The position numbers were made by a program, and so were the translations under genes. Positions 38,207 to 47,175 of a DNA stretch of 64,000 nt are shown in pieces. Numbering within the stretch: the stretch's first letter is position 1; each line of letters begins with the position of its first letter. The notes under the pieces were generated by a model. It was not told where the DNA came from, ran no database searches, and saw only the letters and a list, made by a program, of their open reading frames with translations. The stretch is taken from the NCBI RefSeq assembly GCF_013201825.1, contig NZ_CP053836.1:2604001-2668000 (forward strand). Reading direction: 5' to 3'. Source of the DNA: Halarcobacter ebronensis. Lineage in GTDB: Bacteria > Campylobacterota > Campylobacteria > Campylobacterales > Arcobacteraceae.

Positions 38207-38982
38207 TCCCAAGAGATTATAGCCCAAAGGTTATAATCCTCTTTTTTTGTTAAGTCAGTACTATCAAAATATTTTTCTAGTCTTTCTCTCTCTTCGTCAC
38301 TTATACCATCTAAACTCCAAGAGACAGACTCAATAAATTTCTCTTTTGAACTATAAAATTTATTTTGCCCTTCACTTTTGATAAAACTAACACTTGCGTT
38401 TATTCCCATTTGGAAAAGGATATTAACCAAATATATATAATCTGGTTTTTGTATTATTTCCCTATTAAGTACTCTTAATATCTCTTCAGGAATAAAATAC
38501 CCTCCAACTCTATATGAAATTACAACTTTTTTGTTGGCTTTTTCATCTAGTTTTGCTAAAGCTTTTTGCATATTTTTTACTTCCAAAGATCTTGAAGCCA
38601 CCACTAAATCTGCATTTGGCACCTCATCCCAAGGGTCAAACCAAGAGTTTTTTATAAGTTCAATATTTGTAATATTTTTATTATTCATATTCTCTTTTAG
38701 AAGTTCAAGCATTGCATCAGAGTAATCAAGAGCATAAACTTTGTCTACTTTTTCTGCAAATTTTAAAGAGAGGTTTCCCACGCCACATCCAACATCTAAA
38801 ACTGTTGAGATGCCATCTAAATTTATTAGCTCTAAAAACTTATCATTGTAGATTGATTTATGAACTTTTTCATTCATACTCTGTGCTTTTTTATCCCAAT
38901 CTTTGCTTTTTTTAGCTTTGAATGAGGTTATCTCTTTTTGAATTTTGTATAACTCATTAAAATCTATATCTTCATAAAACAA
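38194..38982 (-). CDS. Class I SAM-dependent methyltransferase
   Basis: Protein of about 262 residues. Motif I VLDVGCGVGNLSL binds S-adenosylmethionine, followed by ALDYSDAML (acidic loop) and ADLVVASRSLEV. Substrate unknown. The longest frame (from 39048) overlaps the BASS transporter gene by 64 bases; the TTG at 38982, with AAAAGGA upstream and placed two bases after the transporter stop, is a better start. Confidence 0.82.
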   Translation of the reverse strand: MFYEDIDFNELYKIQKEITSFKAKKSKDWDKKAQSMNEKVHKSIYNDKFLELINLDGISTVLDVGCGVGNLSLKFAEKVDKVYALDYSDAMLELLKENMNNKNITNIELIKNSWFDPWDEVPNADLVVASRSLEVKNMQKALAKLDEKANKKVVISYRVGGYFIPEEILRVLNREIIQKPDYIYLVNILFQMGINASVSFIKSEGQNKFYSSKEKFIESVSWSLDGISDEERERLEKYFDSTDLTKKEDYNLWAIISWEKEL

Positions 38983-38984
38983 AA

Positions 38985-39899
38985 TTAATCCTTTTTCTCT
39001 TCTTTGCTCCAATACCCTGCAATAATTGAACCAGAGATATTGTGCCAAATACTAAAAATCGCGCCTGGTAGCGCACTAAGAGCTGTAAAATATTTCATTG
39101 CCAAAACTACAGCCAATCCAGAATTTTGCATTCCAACTTCTATTGCAACCGTTTTTGCCTCTATTTGATTAAATCCCAATTTTTTTGTTATGTAAAAACC
39201 ACTTACTAATCCTATCAAATTATGTAAAATAATTGATAACATTAAAGAACTTGCAATTGAAGATACCTTCTCTTGATTTATTCCTATAATTATTCCTATA
39301 ATAAAAACTATTGAAACAATTGACAAAAAAGCAAAAATATCGTGGCTTTTTTTAATATATTTATCAAAAATTTGATTTAAAACTAATCCTGCAACAACTG
39401 GCAAAAATACTATTTTAAATATACTATACAACATATCCAAAGCAGGTACAGGAACAGTTTGTCCAACATAAAGAAGAGTTAAATAAGGAGTTACAACTAT
39501 AGATAAAAGAGTAGAAACAACAGTCATTGTAATTGATAAAGCAACATCAGCTTTTGCTAAATATGCGATTACATTTGAAGCTGTTCCTCCTGAAACAGCA
39601 CCAACTAATACCATTCCTATTAGAAGTTCTTCTGATAGATTAAAGATTTTAGAGACCACAAAGGCTGCAAAGGGCATTATTAGAAACTGTAAAGAGACTG
39701 CAAGTGCTACTATCTTTGGTCTTTTAAGTACTCTTTTAAAATCAGAAATTTTCAAAGTTATTCCCATACAAAACATTATTAGAATCAAAAGGGGGATAAT
39801 CCAACCTTTTAAATCTACTACGCTATTAGGATAACTATATGTAAAAATAGAAAATAAAATAGCCCATATAGGGAAAAAACTCGAAATCTTTTTAATCAT
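38985..39899 (-). CDS. Bile acid:sodium symporter (BASS) family transporter
   Basis: Membrane protein of 304 residues with about ten helices. MFCMGITLKISDFKRVLKRP, the crossover-type GAVSGGTASNVIAYLAKADVALS and IEVGMQNSGLAVVLA segments are diagnostic of the SBF/BASS family. In bacteria these carry organic anions or 2-oxoacids with Na+; the substrate here is not known. It is followed closely by the methyltransferase gene. Confidence 0.9.
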   Translation of the reverse strand: MIKKISSFFPIWAILFSIFTYSYPNSVVDLKGWIIPLLILIMFCMGITLKISDFKRVLKRPKIVALAVSLQFLIMPFAAFVVSKIFNLSEELLIGMVLVGAVSGGTASNVIAYLAKADVALSITMTVVSTLLSIVVTPYLTLLYVGQTVPVPALDMLYSIFKIVFLPVVAGLVLNQIFDKYIKKSHDIFAFLSIVSIVFIIGIIIGINQEKVSSIASSLMLSIILHNLIGLVSGFYITKKLGFNQIEAKTVAIEVGMQNSGLAVVLAMKYFTALSALPGAIFSIWHNISGSIIAGYWSKEEKKD

Positions 39900-39934
39900 A
39901 ACTCTCTACTTAAATTTTTTAATGCAGGAAGAGG

Positions 39935-39960
39935 AGATATGAGGTAAACCCCTCATATCT
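39935..39960 (-). terminator. Hairpin after the EF-hand gene
   Basis: Perfect 10-bp stem (AGATATGAGG and its complement) with a 6-base loop next to the EF-hand gene stop. A T-run is not adjacent, so termination efficiency is uncertain. Confidence 0.5.
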
Positions 39961-40331
39961 TATTGTTGTTGCATCATACCTTTCCCATAACCTTTTGGGC
40001 CATTTGGTCTGTTTTGCATCATTGTATTTTGACCTTTTAGTAACTCTGTTTCAGTTAGTTTTCCATCACCATTAGTATCAAAGTATTTAAAATCAGGAGA
40101 ATTACCAACATTTCTCATTGGCATACCTTGATCAACTTTTTGTTGAATTCTTTGTGCTCTTATATCATAAAACTCTTGTTCAGAGATTACTCCATCACCA
40201 TTTGCATCATATACTGAAAAAGCAATAGGTCCTCTTGCAGGTAGATTTGCTGCATTTACTGATATCGACAACATCAACAAAGAACTAAATGCCGTAATTA
40301 AAAAGCCAGATATTTTTACTAAACTTTTCAT
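39960..40331 (-). CDS. Exported EF-hand calcium-binding protein
   Basis: Small exported protein of 123 residues with a signal peptide (ending near VNA) and two EF-hand loops, DANGDGVISEQEF and DTNGDGKLTETEL, each with the acidic ligands at positions 1, 3, 5 and 12. The C terminus is rich in Met, Gln and Gly (MMQNRPNGPKGYGKGMMQQQ). It should bind Ca2+ in the periplasm. The ATG used has GGAGGA upstream; an upstream ATG 8 codons earlier is less likely. Confidence 0.88.
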   Translation of the reverse strand: MKSLVKISGFLITAFSSLLMLSISVNAANLPARGPIAFSVYDANGDGVISEQEFYDIRAQRIQQKVDQGMPMRNVGNSPDFKYFDTNGDGKLTETELLKGQNTMMQNRPNGPKGYGKGMMQQQ

Positions 40332-40489
40332 AACGTCCTCCTTCTTTTGGTGCAAATATTATACTCCTATTTACATATAAAACAAAATTGTAGATTTTAT
40401 TACGGTAATAAAAGATATCAAATAGCATGGTTGATATAAATAAAGAGATTAGATTAAAGATTATAGAATTTAAATAATATTCTTGTAAT

Positions 40490-40503
40490 ATATTTGCAAA
40501 TAT
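40490..40503 (+). promoter_or_regulatory. 14-bp palindrome upstream of the ATPase/HNH module
   Basis: ATATTTGCAAATAT, a perfect palindrome 18 bases before the ATPase start codon, in the expected promoter region. It may be an operator, but AT-rich palindromes also occur by chance. Confidence 0.3.
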
Positions 40504-40521
40504 TATATTTAAAGAGTTATT

Positions 40522-42267
40522 ATGGAATTAGTTTATTTATGGGTTGAAGAGTATAAAAATATATATCATCAAGGGTTTAATTTTTCTCCTAGATTTGAGT
40601 GTAAATTTAAAGATAAGTATGACGAAAATGGAAGATTAAAAGGCAATTGTGAATTAATTATTGAAGAAAATAAAAATTATATAAGTATTTTCCCTGAGAA
40701 TATAAATGTTACTGCTATTATTGGTGAAAATGGGAGTGGGAAAAGTAGTGTTCTTGAAATTATATTTAATTTTCTCTATAATGAAGCAACTTTAAATGTT
40801 AATTTTTTTCTATTATATCAAAATGACAATACTAAATATTTATATCAAAATAAAATAACCGTTAAAAAAACTAATGAGTTTAACTACCATCATCTTAATA
40901 ATGATATATTTAAGAAGTTTTCTAATTTTATTAGTGCCTATATCAATAATGTTGATAATGAATTTGAATCAAAAGAAAATTTACCGAAACAATTATTTGT
41001 AGATAATAATAAACTTGATATTAATTTTAATTCTAAAATAATTCTATCTAATTATTTAGAAGATAAAAATACATATTTTAAAGGGAGTATAAATAAATTT
41101 TTTATACCAAATAAAGTACAAATAAAATTAAAATACATAAAATTGAACGAAGATGAAACAATCAATGATAAATATAATCTAAATGGCAACTATACAGCTG
41201 AAAGTTTAGAAAAAATCAAAAAAACAAGAGAAGACATAAAAGAAAATTTAGAAAATAAAAATTATAAAAAATTCATAGAAAATATAGAAAATTTTATGAG
41301 TCAAAAAAGAGATTTTGTAAGAGTAGGACATAATTTTAGTAATGGTTTTGGTAAGAATGGTAATTTTTATAATAATGATAATCTAGCAAGTAAGTATAAA
41401 TGTAAAGAAATGTTAGAAAAACATAAAGAAATCATTAAAGGATTAAAAGATAAAAATATACCTTCAGGAGTTTTTTATGAATGGGATATTGATGAAATAA
41501 CTAAAGATATTTATAATTTTATTGATGATTTTCCAACACTACTTTTTGATATAGAACTTTATGATGGTAAAAAATCATTTCAAACATTAAGTTTTGGAGA
41601 GAGGCAACTTTTAATTCAATTAAATAAAATTTTACACTATGCACAAAAATTAGATGTTATTGAGGATGGACATAACAAACCTAATCATATTGAAAAGGTT
41701 TTAATTTTGTTAGATGAGTTTGAAGTTGGATTACATCCAAATTGGCAAAAATACTTTGTAAGTTATCTTGTTTACTTTTTAAAAGAAATTAAGAATAAAA
41801 ACTTTCAAATTATTTTTACTTCACACTCTCCATTTATACTTTCAGACTTACCAAAAGATAATGTAGTATTTTTAAAAAAAGATGAAGAAAATGGAAACTG
41901 TATAAATGATACGAATAATGTAGATATAAATCCATTTGGAGCAAATATACATACGTTACTTTCCCATGGTTTTTTTATGCAAGATGGGCTTATGGGTGAG
42001 TTTGCAAAAAATAAAATTTCAAAAATATTGAAATTTTTAAATGGGGAGAATAAATTTATTGATTTAGAAGTTAAATTTTTACCTCCACTAAAAGTGGAAC
42101 ATAACTTTTTTGAAAAAAATTTAAAACCTATTATTGGGTTTATTGGAGAAGATTTTTTAAAAGAAAAACTTTTAAGAATGTATGAAATTAAATTTCCAAA
42201 ATCTAATGAAGCAAAAATAAAAGAATTAGAAAATGAAATAAAAAGATTAAAAAATGCTTCAAATTAA
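40522..42267 (+). CDS. ptuA: AAA/ABC-type ATPase, Septu PtuA-like
   Basis: ATPase of 581 residues of the OLD/SMC-like ABC ATPase group. Walker A GENGSGKSSV near residues 69-78, signature-like LSFGERQLLIQL near residue 357, Walker B VLILLDEFEVGLHP, and switch HSPFILSDLP. A long variable helical insert separates them, and the C terminus is a short coiled coil. The following HNH gene overlaps by 14 bases, giving the ATPase plus HNH pair of Septu-type anti-phage systems. No reverse transcriptase or ncRNA-like region is adjacent, so it is not a retron with a PtuAB effector. Base composition is even more AT-rich than the neighbours, in line with transfer. Confidence 0.78.
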   Translation: MELVYLWVEEYKNIYHQGFNFSPRFECKFKDKYDENGRLKGNCELIIEENKNYISIFPENINVTAIIGENGSGKSSVLEIIFNFLYNEATLNVNFFLLYQNDNTKYLYQNKITVKKTNEFNYHHLNNDIFKKFSNFISAYINNVDNEFESKENLPKQLFVDNNKLDINFNSKIILSNYLEDKNTYFKGSINKFFIPNKVQIKLKYIKLNEDETINDKYNLNGNYTAESLEKIKKTREDIKENLENKNYKKFIENIENFMSQKRDFVRVGHNFSNGFGKNGNFYNNDNLASKYKCKEMLEKHKEIIKGLKDKNIPSGVFYEWDIDEITKDIYNFIDDFPTLLFDIELYDGKKSFQTLSFGERQLLIQLNKILHYAQKLDVIEDGHNKPNHIEKVLILLDEFEVGLHPNWQKYFVSYLVYFLKEIKNKNFQIIFTSHSPFILSDLPKDNVVFLKKDEENGNCINDTNNVDINPFGANIHTLLSHGFFMQDGLMGEFAKNKISKILKFLNGENKFIDLEVKFLPPLKVEHNFFEKNLKPIIGFIGEDFLKEKLLRMYEIKFPKSNEAKIKELENEIKRLKNASN

Positions 42268-43177
42268 ATTTAATAAAACACTTTTTGATATGCATATAGA
42301 TAAAACATTGCATAAAATAAAAGAATTATTTGAAAATATAGATGATTCAGATTTAAAACAAATCGATAAAGAGTGCTTAAGTTATATAAAAGATAATTTA
42401 AAAGATATTTTAGAAGCTAATAACTCTAAAATGAAAGAATATATAAAATATTTTGAAAAAAATTTTCCTAATAGCATAGGAAAAAAGGATACAAAAAAAG
42501 AAGATTGGAAAAGAATATATAAAATACTAAGAAATGATATTTTCGGAAAAGAGTATGACAATTGGACAAAAAGAACAACATATGGTGCATATAAATTTGT
42601 TCAAGATTTGAATTTAAAATCTTGTCCTTATTGCAATAGAAATTATACTTTTGTAATAGATGAAGAAAATGGAAAGTTAAGACCTGAGATAGACCACTTT
42701 TATCCAAAGTCAATTTACCCTTTTTTAGCAATGAGTTTCTATAATCTTATACCAAGTTGTTCTATCTGTAACCATACAAAAAAAGAAAAAATAGATTTAG
42801 ACTTAATTAATCCATATGAAATAAAAGAAAATGATTTTAAACTAACTTACACACCAAATGATATTAATTTTTTTAATATTGAAAAGGAAAGATATGATTT
42901 TGATAGTTTTGAAATAGATTTTGTATCAGCAAATAAAAATATAGAAACATTTAAATTAAAAGAGTTATACAAACAACATAAAGATATTGTTTTAGAGCTT
43001 TTAATAAAAAAAGCCTATTATCCAAAAAGTTATATAGAAGAATTAAAAAGTTTTGGCTTTGCTGAAGATGAGATTTATAGATATTTACTTGGTAATTATA
43101 AAAAAGATGAAGACTTACACAAACGCCCTCTTTCAAAACTTATAAAAGATATAAGTGAAGAGTTGGAGTTGATTTGA
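42254..43177 (+). CDS. ptuB: HNH endonuclease, Septu PtuB-like
   Basis: Protein of 307 residues with a central HNH nuclease domain: SCPYCNRNYTF (first zinc-type Cys pair), EIDHFYPKS (catalytic His region), MSFYNLIPSC and SCSICNHTKK (second Cys pair). This order is typical of PtuB-like HNH proteins that act with a PtuA ATPase; the nuclease would be held in check by the ATPase until infection. It starts inside the end of the ATPase gene, so the two are translationally coupled. Confidence 0.78.
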   Translation: MLQIKFNKTLFDMHIDKTLHKIKELFENIDDSDLKQIDKECLSYIKDNLKDILEANNSKMKEYIKYFEKNFPNSIGKKDTKKEDWKRIYKILRNDIFGKEYDNWTKRTTYGAYKFVQDLNLKSCPYCNRNYTFVIDEENGKLRPEIDHFYPKSIYPFLAMSFYNLIPSCSICNHTKKEKIDLDLINPYEIKENDFKLTYTPNDINFFNIEKERYDFDSFEIDFVSANKNIETFKLKELYKQHKDIVLELLIKKAYYPKSYIEELKSFGFAEDEIYRYLLGNYKKDEDLHKRPLSKLIKDISEELELI

Positions 43178-43183
43178 TACTTA

Positions 43184-43213
43184 TAAATAAATATGCAAAA
43201 GCATATTTATTTA
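43184..43213. terminator. Shared terminator between the HNH gene and the RhtB exporter gene
   Basis: Perfect 13-bp stem (TAAATAAATATGC and its complement) with loop AAAA, reaching into the last codons of the convergent exporter gene. Confidence 0.8.
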
Positions 43214-43839
43214 CTAAATGCTACTTTTAACCCAAGGGCTATTAAAACTGTACCGATTGCTCTATTAAACCATTTACCAAAAGAGTTTAAAAAATTTCTA
43301 ACACTTTTTTGACTTAATATAAAAGATAAAGCGATAAACCAAAAAGCTGTTTCAAAAATACAAAAAATTCCATAAAAACTTTGGATATATAAAGGTGTAT
43401 CAACACTTATTACAACAGAAAACATAGATAAAAAAAACATTGTTGCCTTTGGATTTAAAGCATTACATAAAAATCCCAATCTAAAAGCTTTAAAATCACT
43501 TATCTGTTTATTTATAAGATGTTTATTATTTTCAAATTTTATAGGTTTTGCTTTTAGGGTATGGTATCCAATATATATCAAATATGCTGCACCTAAAAAT
43601 TTTATAAGATTAAAAAGAATTATAGATTTTGAGATAATAAGCCCTATTCCAAGAACAGAATAGATAATATGTACAGAGATTCCCATGGCTATACCTATAC
43701 TTGTAAAAATTGAAGCTCTTCTTCCATAGGTAACACTTTGTTTTAAAATCATTGCAAAATCAGGTCCTGGTGATAAAAGTGCTAAAAACATTGCCCCTGC
43801 TAATATTATAAATTGATGTAAATATAAAGCGTTATCCAT
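43207..43839 (-). CDS. LysE/RhtB family amino acid exporter
   Basis: Membrane protein of 210 residues. LLSPGPDFAMILKQSVTYGRR is the RhtB signature, followed by about six helices; FLCNALNPKATMFFLS is the conserved middle segment. Probable exporter of homoserine, threonine or other neutral amino acids. It lies two bases after the stop of the HTH regulator gene and could be cotranscribed with it. Confidence 0.9.
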   Translation of the reverse strand: MDNALYLHQFIILAGAMFLALLSPGPDFAMILKQSVTYGRRASIFTSIGIAMGISVHIIYSVLGIGLIISKSIILFNLIKFLGAAYLIYIGYHTLKAKPIKFENNKHLINKQISDFKAFRLGFLCNALNPKATMFFLSMFSVVISVDTPLYIQSFYGIFCIFETAFWFIALSFILSQKSVRNFLNSFGKWFNRAIGTVLIALGLKVAFSK

Positions 43840-43840
43840 A

Positions 43841-44818
43841 TTAATTCCTTTTTTGTCCTGGCTTTGGTTGAGTTACTTGTTTTTGCATCTCTACACTTAA
43901 ATTATGAAAAAAAAGTTCTCCATAATCAGTTGTTCTATTTATCTCTTCATAAGCTTGGGCTAAAGTGTTATTATATTTAACTGCATCTTGTAAAATTTTT
44001 ATAATCTTAACTGATTCTAAAAAATTCACATGACTTGGTGCTTCAACAGGAGAAGAGTAATATTTATGCATCCTTTCAACTAGATTTTTATTTCTAATCT
44101 CAATAAAAACTGACTCAATAGGGGATTTAAAAAAGAGTATCTTTTGTTTTACATTTATAGAGATATAAGTTGTCTCCATCCCATAAATTTTCCTTGAAAA
44201 AGAGTCAAATAAAAAAAGCTTTTTATTGTAGTTATTATTAAAAAGTTCATAAATAAGCTCTAATATCTTTATCTTCTCCTCTTTTGTATAGAAGTTTCCA
44301 ATAGAGGCAAAACAGAAACTAAGAACTGATTTAATAGAGTACCACTCAGTTGTATCATAATCATACTTTAGCATCTGCTCAATTCTTAGCTGTTTTAACT
44401 CCTCTATATCATTAGAAATTCTTGTTCTATATACTCTTTTTACTGCTGTATCCCTATACATAGGACCAGGAAATTGAGACTGAATAACAAATCTTCTGTT
44501 TTTTTCAAGCTCCATTATATATTTAAGTCTTCCATGATAATCTTCATCAATAATTCTTACCTCTTTTTGGGGTATTTGTGTTATTGATTTTATAAATTCT
44601 TCTCCACTACAACCCTCTTCCCAAATAAAATCTGGATACCTAAAGATTTGACAGATTCTATTTTTTACCTCTTCATTTGGTTCTATATCAGATACACTAT
44701 CTATCCATGAAGTAACAGTTCTTCTGTCCTTTTGGATTAATGAAGCAAATTTAGATATACTAAGGTTTGAACGTTTAAAAATCTCTATAAATTTTTCTAT
44801 TCCATTTTTATATGTCAT
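43841..44818 (-). CDS. HTH-type transcriptional regulator, probable regulator of the prp genes
   Basis: Protein of 325 residues. The N-terminal segment (about 15-60, LSISKFASLIQKDRRTVTSWI) looks like a helix-turn-helix of the lambda-repressor kind; the rest is not a domain I recognise. It is divergent from prpB, with a 28-bp inverted repeat just upstream of its start, so control of prpB-prpC and of its own gene is likely. It is not a sigma-54 PrpR or a MccR-type protein by visible motifs. Ligand unknown; methylcitrate or propionyl-CoA would be logical. Confidence 0.7.
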   Translation of the reverse strand: MTYKNGIEKFIEIFKRSNLSISKFASLIQKDRRTVTSWIDSVSDIEPNEEVKNRICQIFRYPDFIWEEGCSGEEFIKSITQIPQKEVRIIDEDYHGRLKYIMELEKNRRFVIQSQFPGPMYRDTAVKRVYRTRISNDIEELKQLRIEQMLKYDYDTTEWYSIKSVLSFCFASIGNFYTKEEKIKILELIYELFNNNYNKKLFLFDSFSRKIYGMETTYISINVKQKILFFKSPIESVFIEIRNKNLVERMHKYYSSPVEAPSHVNFLESVKIIKILQDAVKYNNTLAQAYEEINRTTDYGELFFHNLSVEMQKQVTQPKPGQKRN

Positions 44819-44838
44819 CTACCTATCCTATGTAAAAT

Positions 44839-44866
44839 TTATGTATTGTACCATTTCAATACATAA
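44839..44866. promoter_or_regulatory. Inverted repeat in the regulator-prpB intergenic region
   Basis: Arms TTATGTATTG and CAATACATAA (10 bp, perfect) separated by 8 bases, 21 bases upstream of the divergent regulator start. A partial second site, TATTGTACATTT at about 44874, repeats the TATTGTACCATTT of the first. A likely operator for the HTH regulator. Confidence 0.6.
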
Positions 44867-44954
44867 GAACAGATATTGTACATTTTTATAATTTTTTCCA
44901 AAAAGTTGTTTTTTTAAAAAAGAAACTATACACTGTAGTAAAACTTTTATGCAG

Positions 44955-44960
44955 TATAAT
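44955..44960 (+). promoter_or_regulatory. Candidate -10 box of prpB
   Basis: TATAAT within GCAGTATAATTT, 30 bases before the prpB start codon; no clear -35 element. Confidence 0.45.
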
Positions 44961-44990
44961 TTAAATCCATTAAATATAAGAAGGATTTTT

Positions 44991-45875
44991 ATGAGCGCAG
45001 GAAAAAGATTTAGAGAAGCACTTAAAGAAGAATCTCCACTACAAATTGTAGGAACAATCAATGCTTATCAAGCATTACAAGCTACAAAAGTAGGATTCAA
45101 AGCAATCTATCTTTCAGGTGGAGGGATTGCAAACGCATCATATGGTTTACCAGATTTAGGTATGACTATGATAGAAGATGTTTGTATTGATATTAGAAGA
45201 GTTACATCTATTTGTGACACACCGCTAATTGTAGATGCAGATACAGGTTGGGGACACGCTTTTAATGTTGCTAGAACTGTAAAAGAGTTTATTAGATCTG
45301 GTGCTGCTGGACTTCATATAGAAGATCAAGTTGCTGCAAAAAGATGTGGACATAGACCAAATAAAGAGTTAGTATCAACAGAAGAGATGTGTGATAGAAT
45401 CAGAGCTGCTGTTGATGCTAAAATGGATCTTGATCCAGATTTTTATATTATTGCTAGAACAGATGCACACGCAAGTGAAGGGCAACAAGCTGCAATTGAT
45501 AGAGCTTTAGCTTATGTTGAAGCAGGAGCAGATGCAATTTTTGCTGAAGCTGTTCATACTCTAAAAGAGTACAAAGAGTTTACTCAAGCTGTGAAAGTAC
45601 CTGTGTTGGCAAACATTACTGAGTTTGGAGCTACTCCAATGTTTACAGTAGATGAATTAGGTTCAGTTGGAATCTCTATGGTTCTTTATCCTCTATCAGC
45701 ATTTAGAGCAATGAACAAAGCTGCACTAAATGTATATCAAGAGTTAAGAGAAAAAGGTACTCAAGAGGGTGTTCTTGATACTATGCAAACAAGAATGGAA
45801 CTATATGATATGTTAGGATACCATGATTATGAGCAAAAAATGGACCAACTATTTGCTAAGGGAAAAGCAAAATAA
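44991..45875 (+). CDS. prpB: 2-Methylisocitrate lyase
   Basis: Enzyme of 294 residues of the isocitrate lyase/PEP mutase superfamily, cleaving 2-methylisocitrate into pyruvate and succinate. The signature KRCGH with catalytic C119 is present, as are IVDADTGWG (metal site) and GLHIEDQ. Length matches PrpB (about 295), not full isocitrate lyase. Start is the ATG with AAGAAGG upstream; an in-frame ATG 14 codons earlier lies in the promoter. First gene of the methylcitrate cluster. Confidence 0.95.
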   Translation: MSAGKRFREALKEESPLQIVGTINAYQALQATKVGFKAIYLSGGGIANASYGLPDLGMTMIEDVCIDIRRVTSICDTPLIVDADTGWGHAFNVARTVKEFIRSGAAGLHIEDQVAAKRCGHRPNKELVSTEEMCDRIRAAVDAKMDLDPDFYIIARTDAHASEGQQAAIDRALAYVEAGADAIFAEAVHTLKEYKEFTQAVKVPVLANITEFGATPMFTVDELGSVGISMVLYPLSAFRAMNKAALNVYQELREKGTQEGVLDTMQTRMELYDMLGYHDYEQKMDQLFAKGKAK

Positions 45876-45946
45876 TTAATTATAAAATTATAATTTACAT
45901 TGAAAAAAAGTAAAAACTAGGGAATACTTTACAAAAGGAGAAAATT

Positions 45947-47095
45947 ATGAGTACGACTACAGGATTTAAACCAAAAAAATCAGTTGCATTGTCAGGACAC
46001 GCAGCAGGTAACACTGCAATTTGTACAGTAGGTAAAAGTGGAAATGACCTTCACTATAGAGGTTATGATATTTTAGAATTCGCAAATCAAGCAGAGTTTG
46101 AAGAGATTGCATACCTAATTGTTCATGAAAAATTACCAAATAAAGCAGAACTTGCAGCATATAAAGCAAAACTAAAAAGTCTTAGAGATATTCCACAAGG
46201 GGTTAAAGTTGCCCTTGAGCAACTTCCAAAAACAGCTCACCCAATGGATGTTATGAGAACAGGATGTTCAGTTTTAGGTGCAATTATGTCAGAAGATGAG
46301 TCTCACCCAAAAGAGGGAGCACAAAATATTATTGATAAACTTCTAGCATGTTTTGGTTCAATTTTAACTTACTGGTACCACTTCGCTTATAATGGAAAAA
46401 GAATTGATGTAGTAACTGATGATGACTCAGTAGGTGGGCACTTCTTACACCTATTACATGGTGAAAAACCAAGAGAGTCTTGGGTTAAAGCTATGCACGT
46501 ATCACTAATCCTTTATGCAGAACATGAGTTCAATGCTTCTACATTTACTTCAAGGGTAATCTCTGGAACAAATTCAGATATGTTCTCTTGTATCACTGGT
46601 GCAATTGGAGCTCTAAGAGGTCCAAAACATGGTGGAGCAAACGAAGTAGCATTTAGAATTCAAGAGAGATATTCAAGTGCTGATGAAGCAGAAAAAGATA
46701 TCAAAGAGAGAATGGCAAGAAAAGAGATTATTATTGGATTTGGACACCCAGTTTATACTATTTGTGACCCAAGAAACGTAGTAATCAAAAAGGTTGCAAA
46801 AGATCTATCTGAAGAAAACAACGATATGTTGATGTATGATGTAGCTGAAAGAATTGAATCAGTAATGTGGGAAGAGAAAAAAATGTTCCCAAATCTTGAC
46901 TGGTTCTCAGCTGTTTCATATAACCAAATGGGAATTCCGACAGATATGTTTACTCCAATCTTTATTATTTCAAGGGTAACAGGATGGGGAGCTCACGCAA
47001 TTGAGCAAAGAGAAGATGGAAAAATTATTAGACCATCAGCAAACTATACAGGTCCTGAAAACTTAAAATTCGTTCCGTTAGCAGAGAGAGAGTAA
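45947..47095 (+). CDS. prpC: 2-Methylcitrate synthase
   Basis: Citrate synthase family enzyme of 382 residues, the PrpC size class. HGGANEVA and [13 protein letters not shown] carry the catalytic histidines, and LKFVPLAER is the usual PrpC C terminus. It condenses propionyl-CoA with oxaloacetate. AAAGGAGA precedes the ATG, 71 bases after prpB. A terminator follows, so prpB-prpC may be expressed more strongly than acnD-prpF. Confidence 0.94.
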   Translation: MSTTTGFKPKKSVALSGHAAGNTAICTVGKSGNDLHYRGYDILEFANQAEFEEIAYLIVHEKLPNKAELAAYKAKLKSLRDIPQGVKVALEQLPKTAHPMDVMRTGCSVLGAIMSEDESHPKEGAQNIIDKLLACFGSILTYWYHFAYNGKRIDVVTDDDSVGGHFLHLLHGEKPRESWVKAMHVSLILYAEHEFNASTFTSRVISGTNSDMFSCITGAIGALRGPKHGGANEVAFRIQERYSSADEAEKDIKERMARKEIIIGFGHPVYTICDPRNVVIKKVAKDLSEENNDMLMYDVAERIESVMWEEKKMFPNLDWFSAVSYNQMGIPTDMFTPIFIISRVTGWGAHAIEQREDGKIIRPSANYTGPENLKFVPLAERE

Positions 47096-47114
47096 GAGTT
47101 ATTACTCAATATGT

Positions 47115-47146
47115 AAAAGCCATCAAGTCTTTGATGGCTTTTTTTT
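47115..47146 (+). terminator. Strong terminator between prpC and acnD
   Basis: Perfect 12-bp stem (AAAAGCCATCAA and its complement) with loop GTCT and an uninterrupted run of T residues. It lies 20 bases after prpC and only 30 bases before acnD, leaving little room for a new promoter. Confidence 0.9.
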
Positions 47147-47175
47147 ACAAAGAAATTTTTAAATAGGTATAAACA

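Noticed and set aside
40356-43206. Retron with a PtuAB effector
   Set aside because: No reverse transcriptase gene is present, and the 166 bases upstream of the ATPase do not show a convincing msr/msd-type structure.
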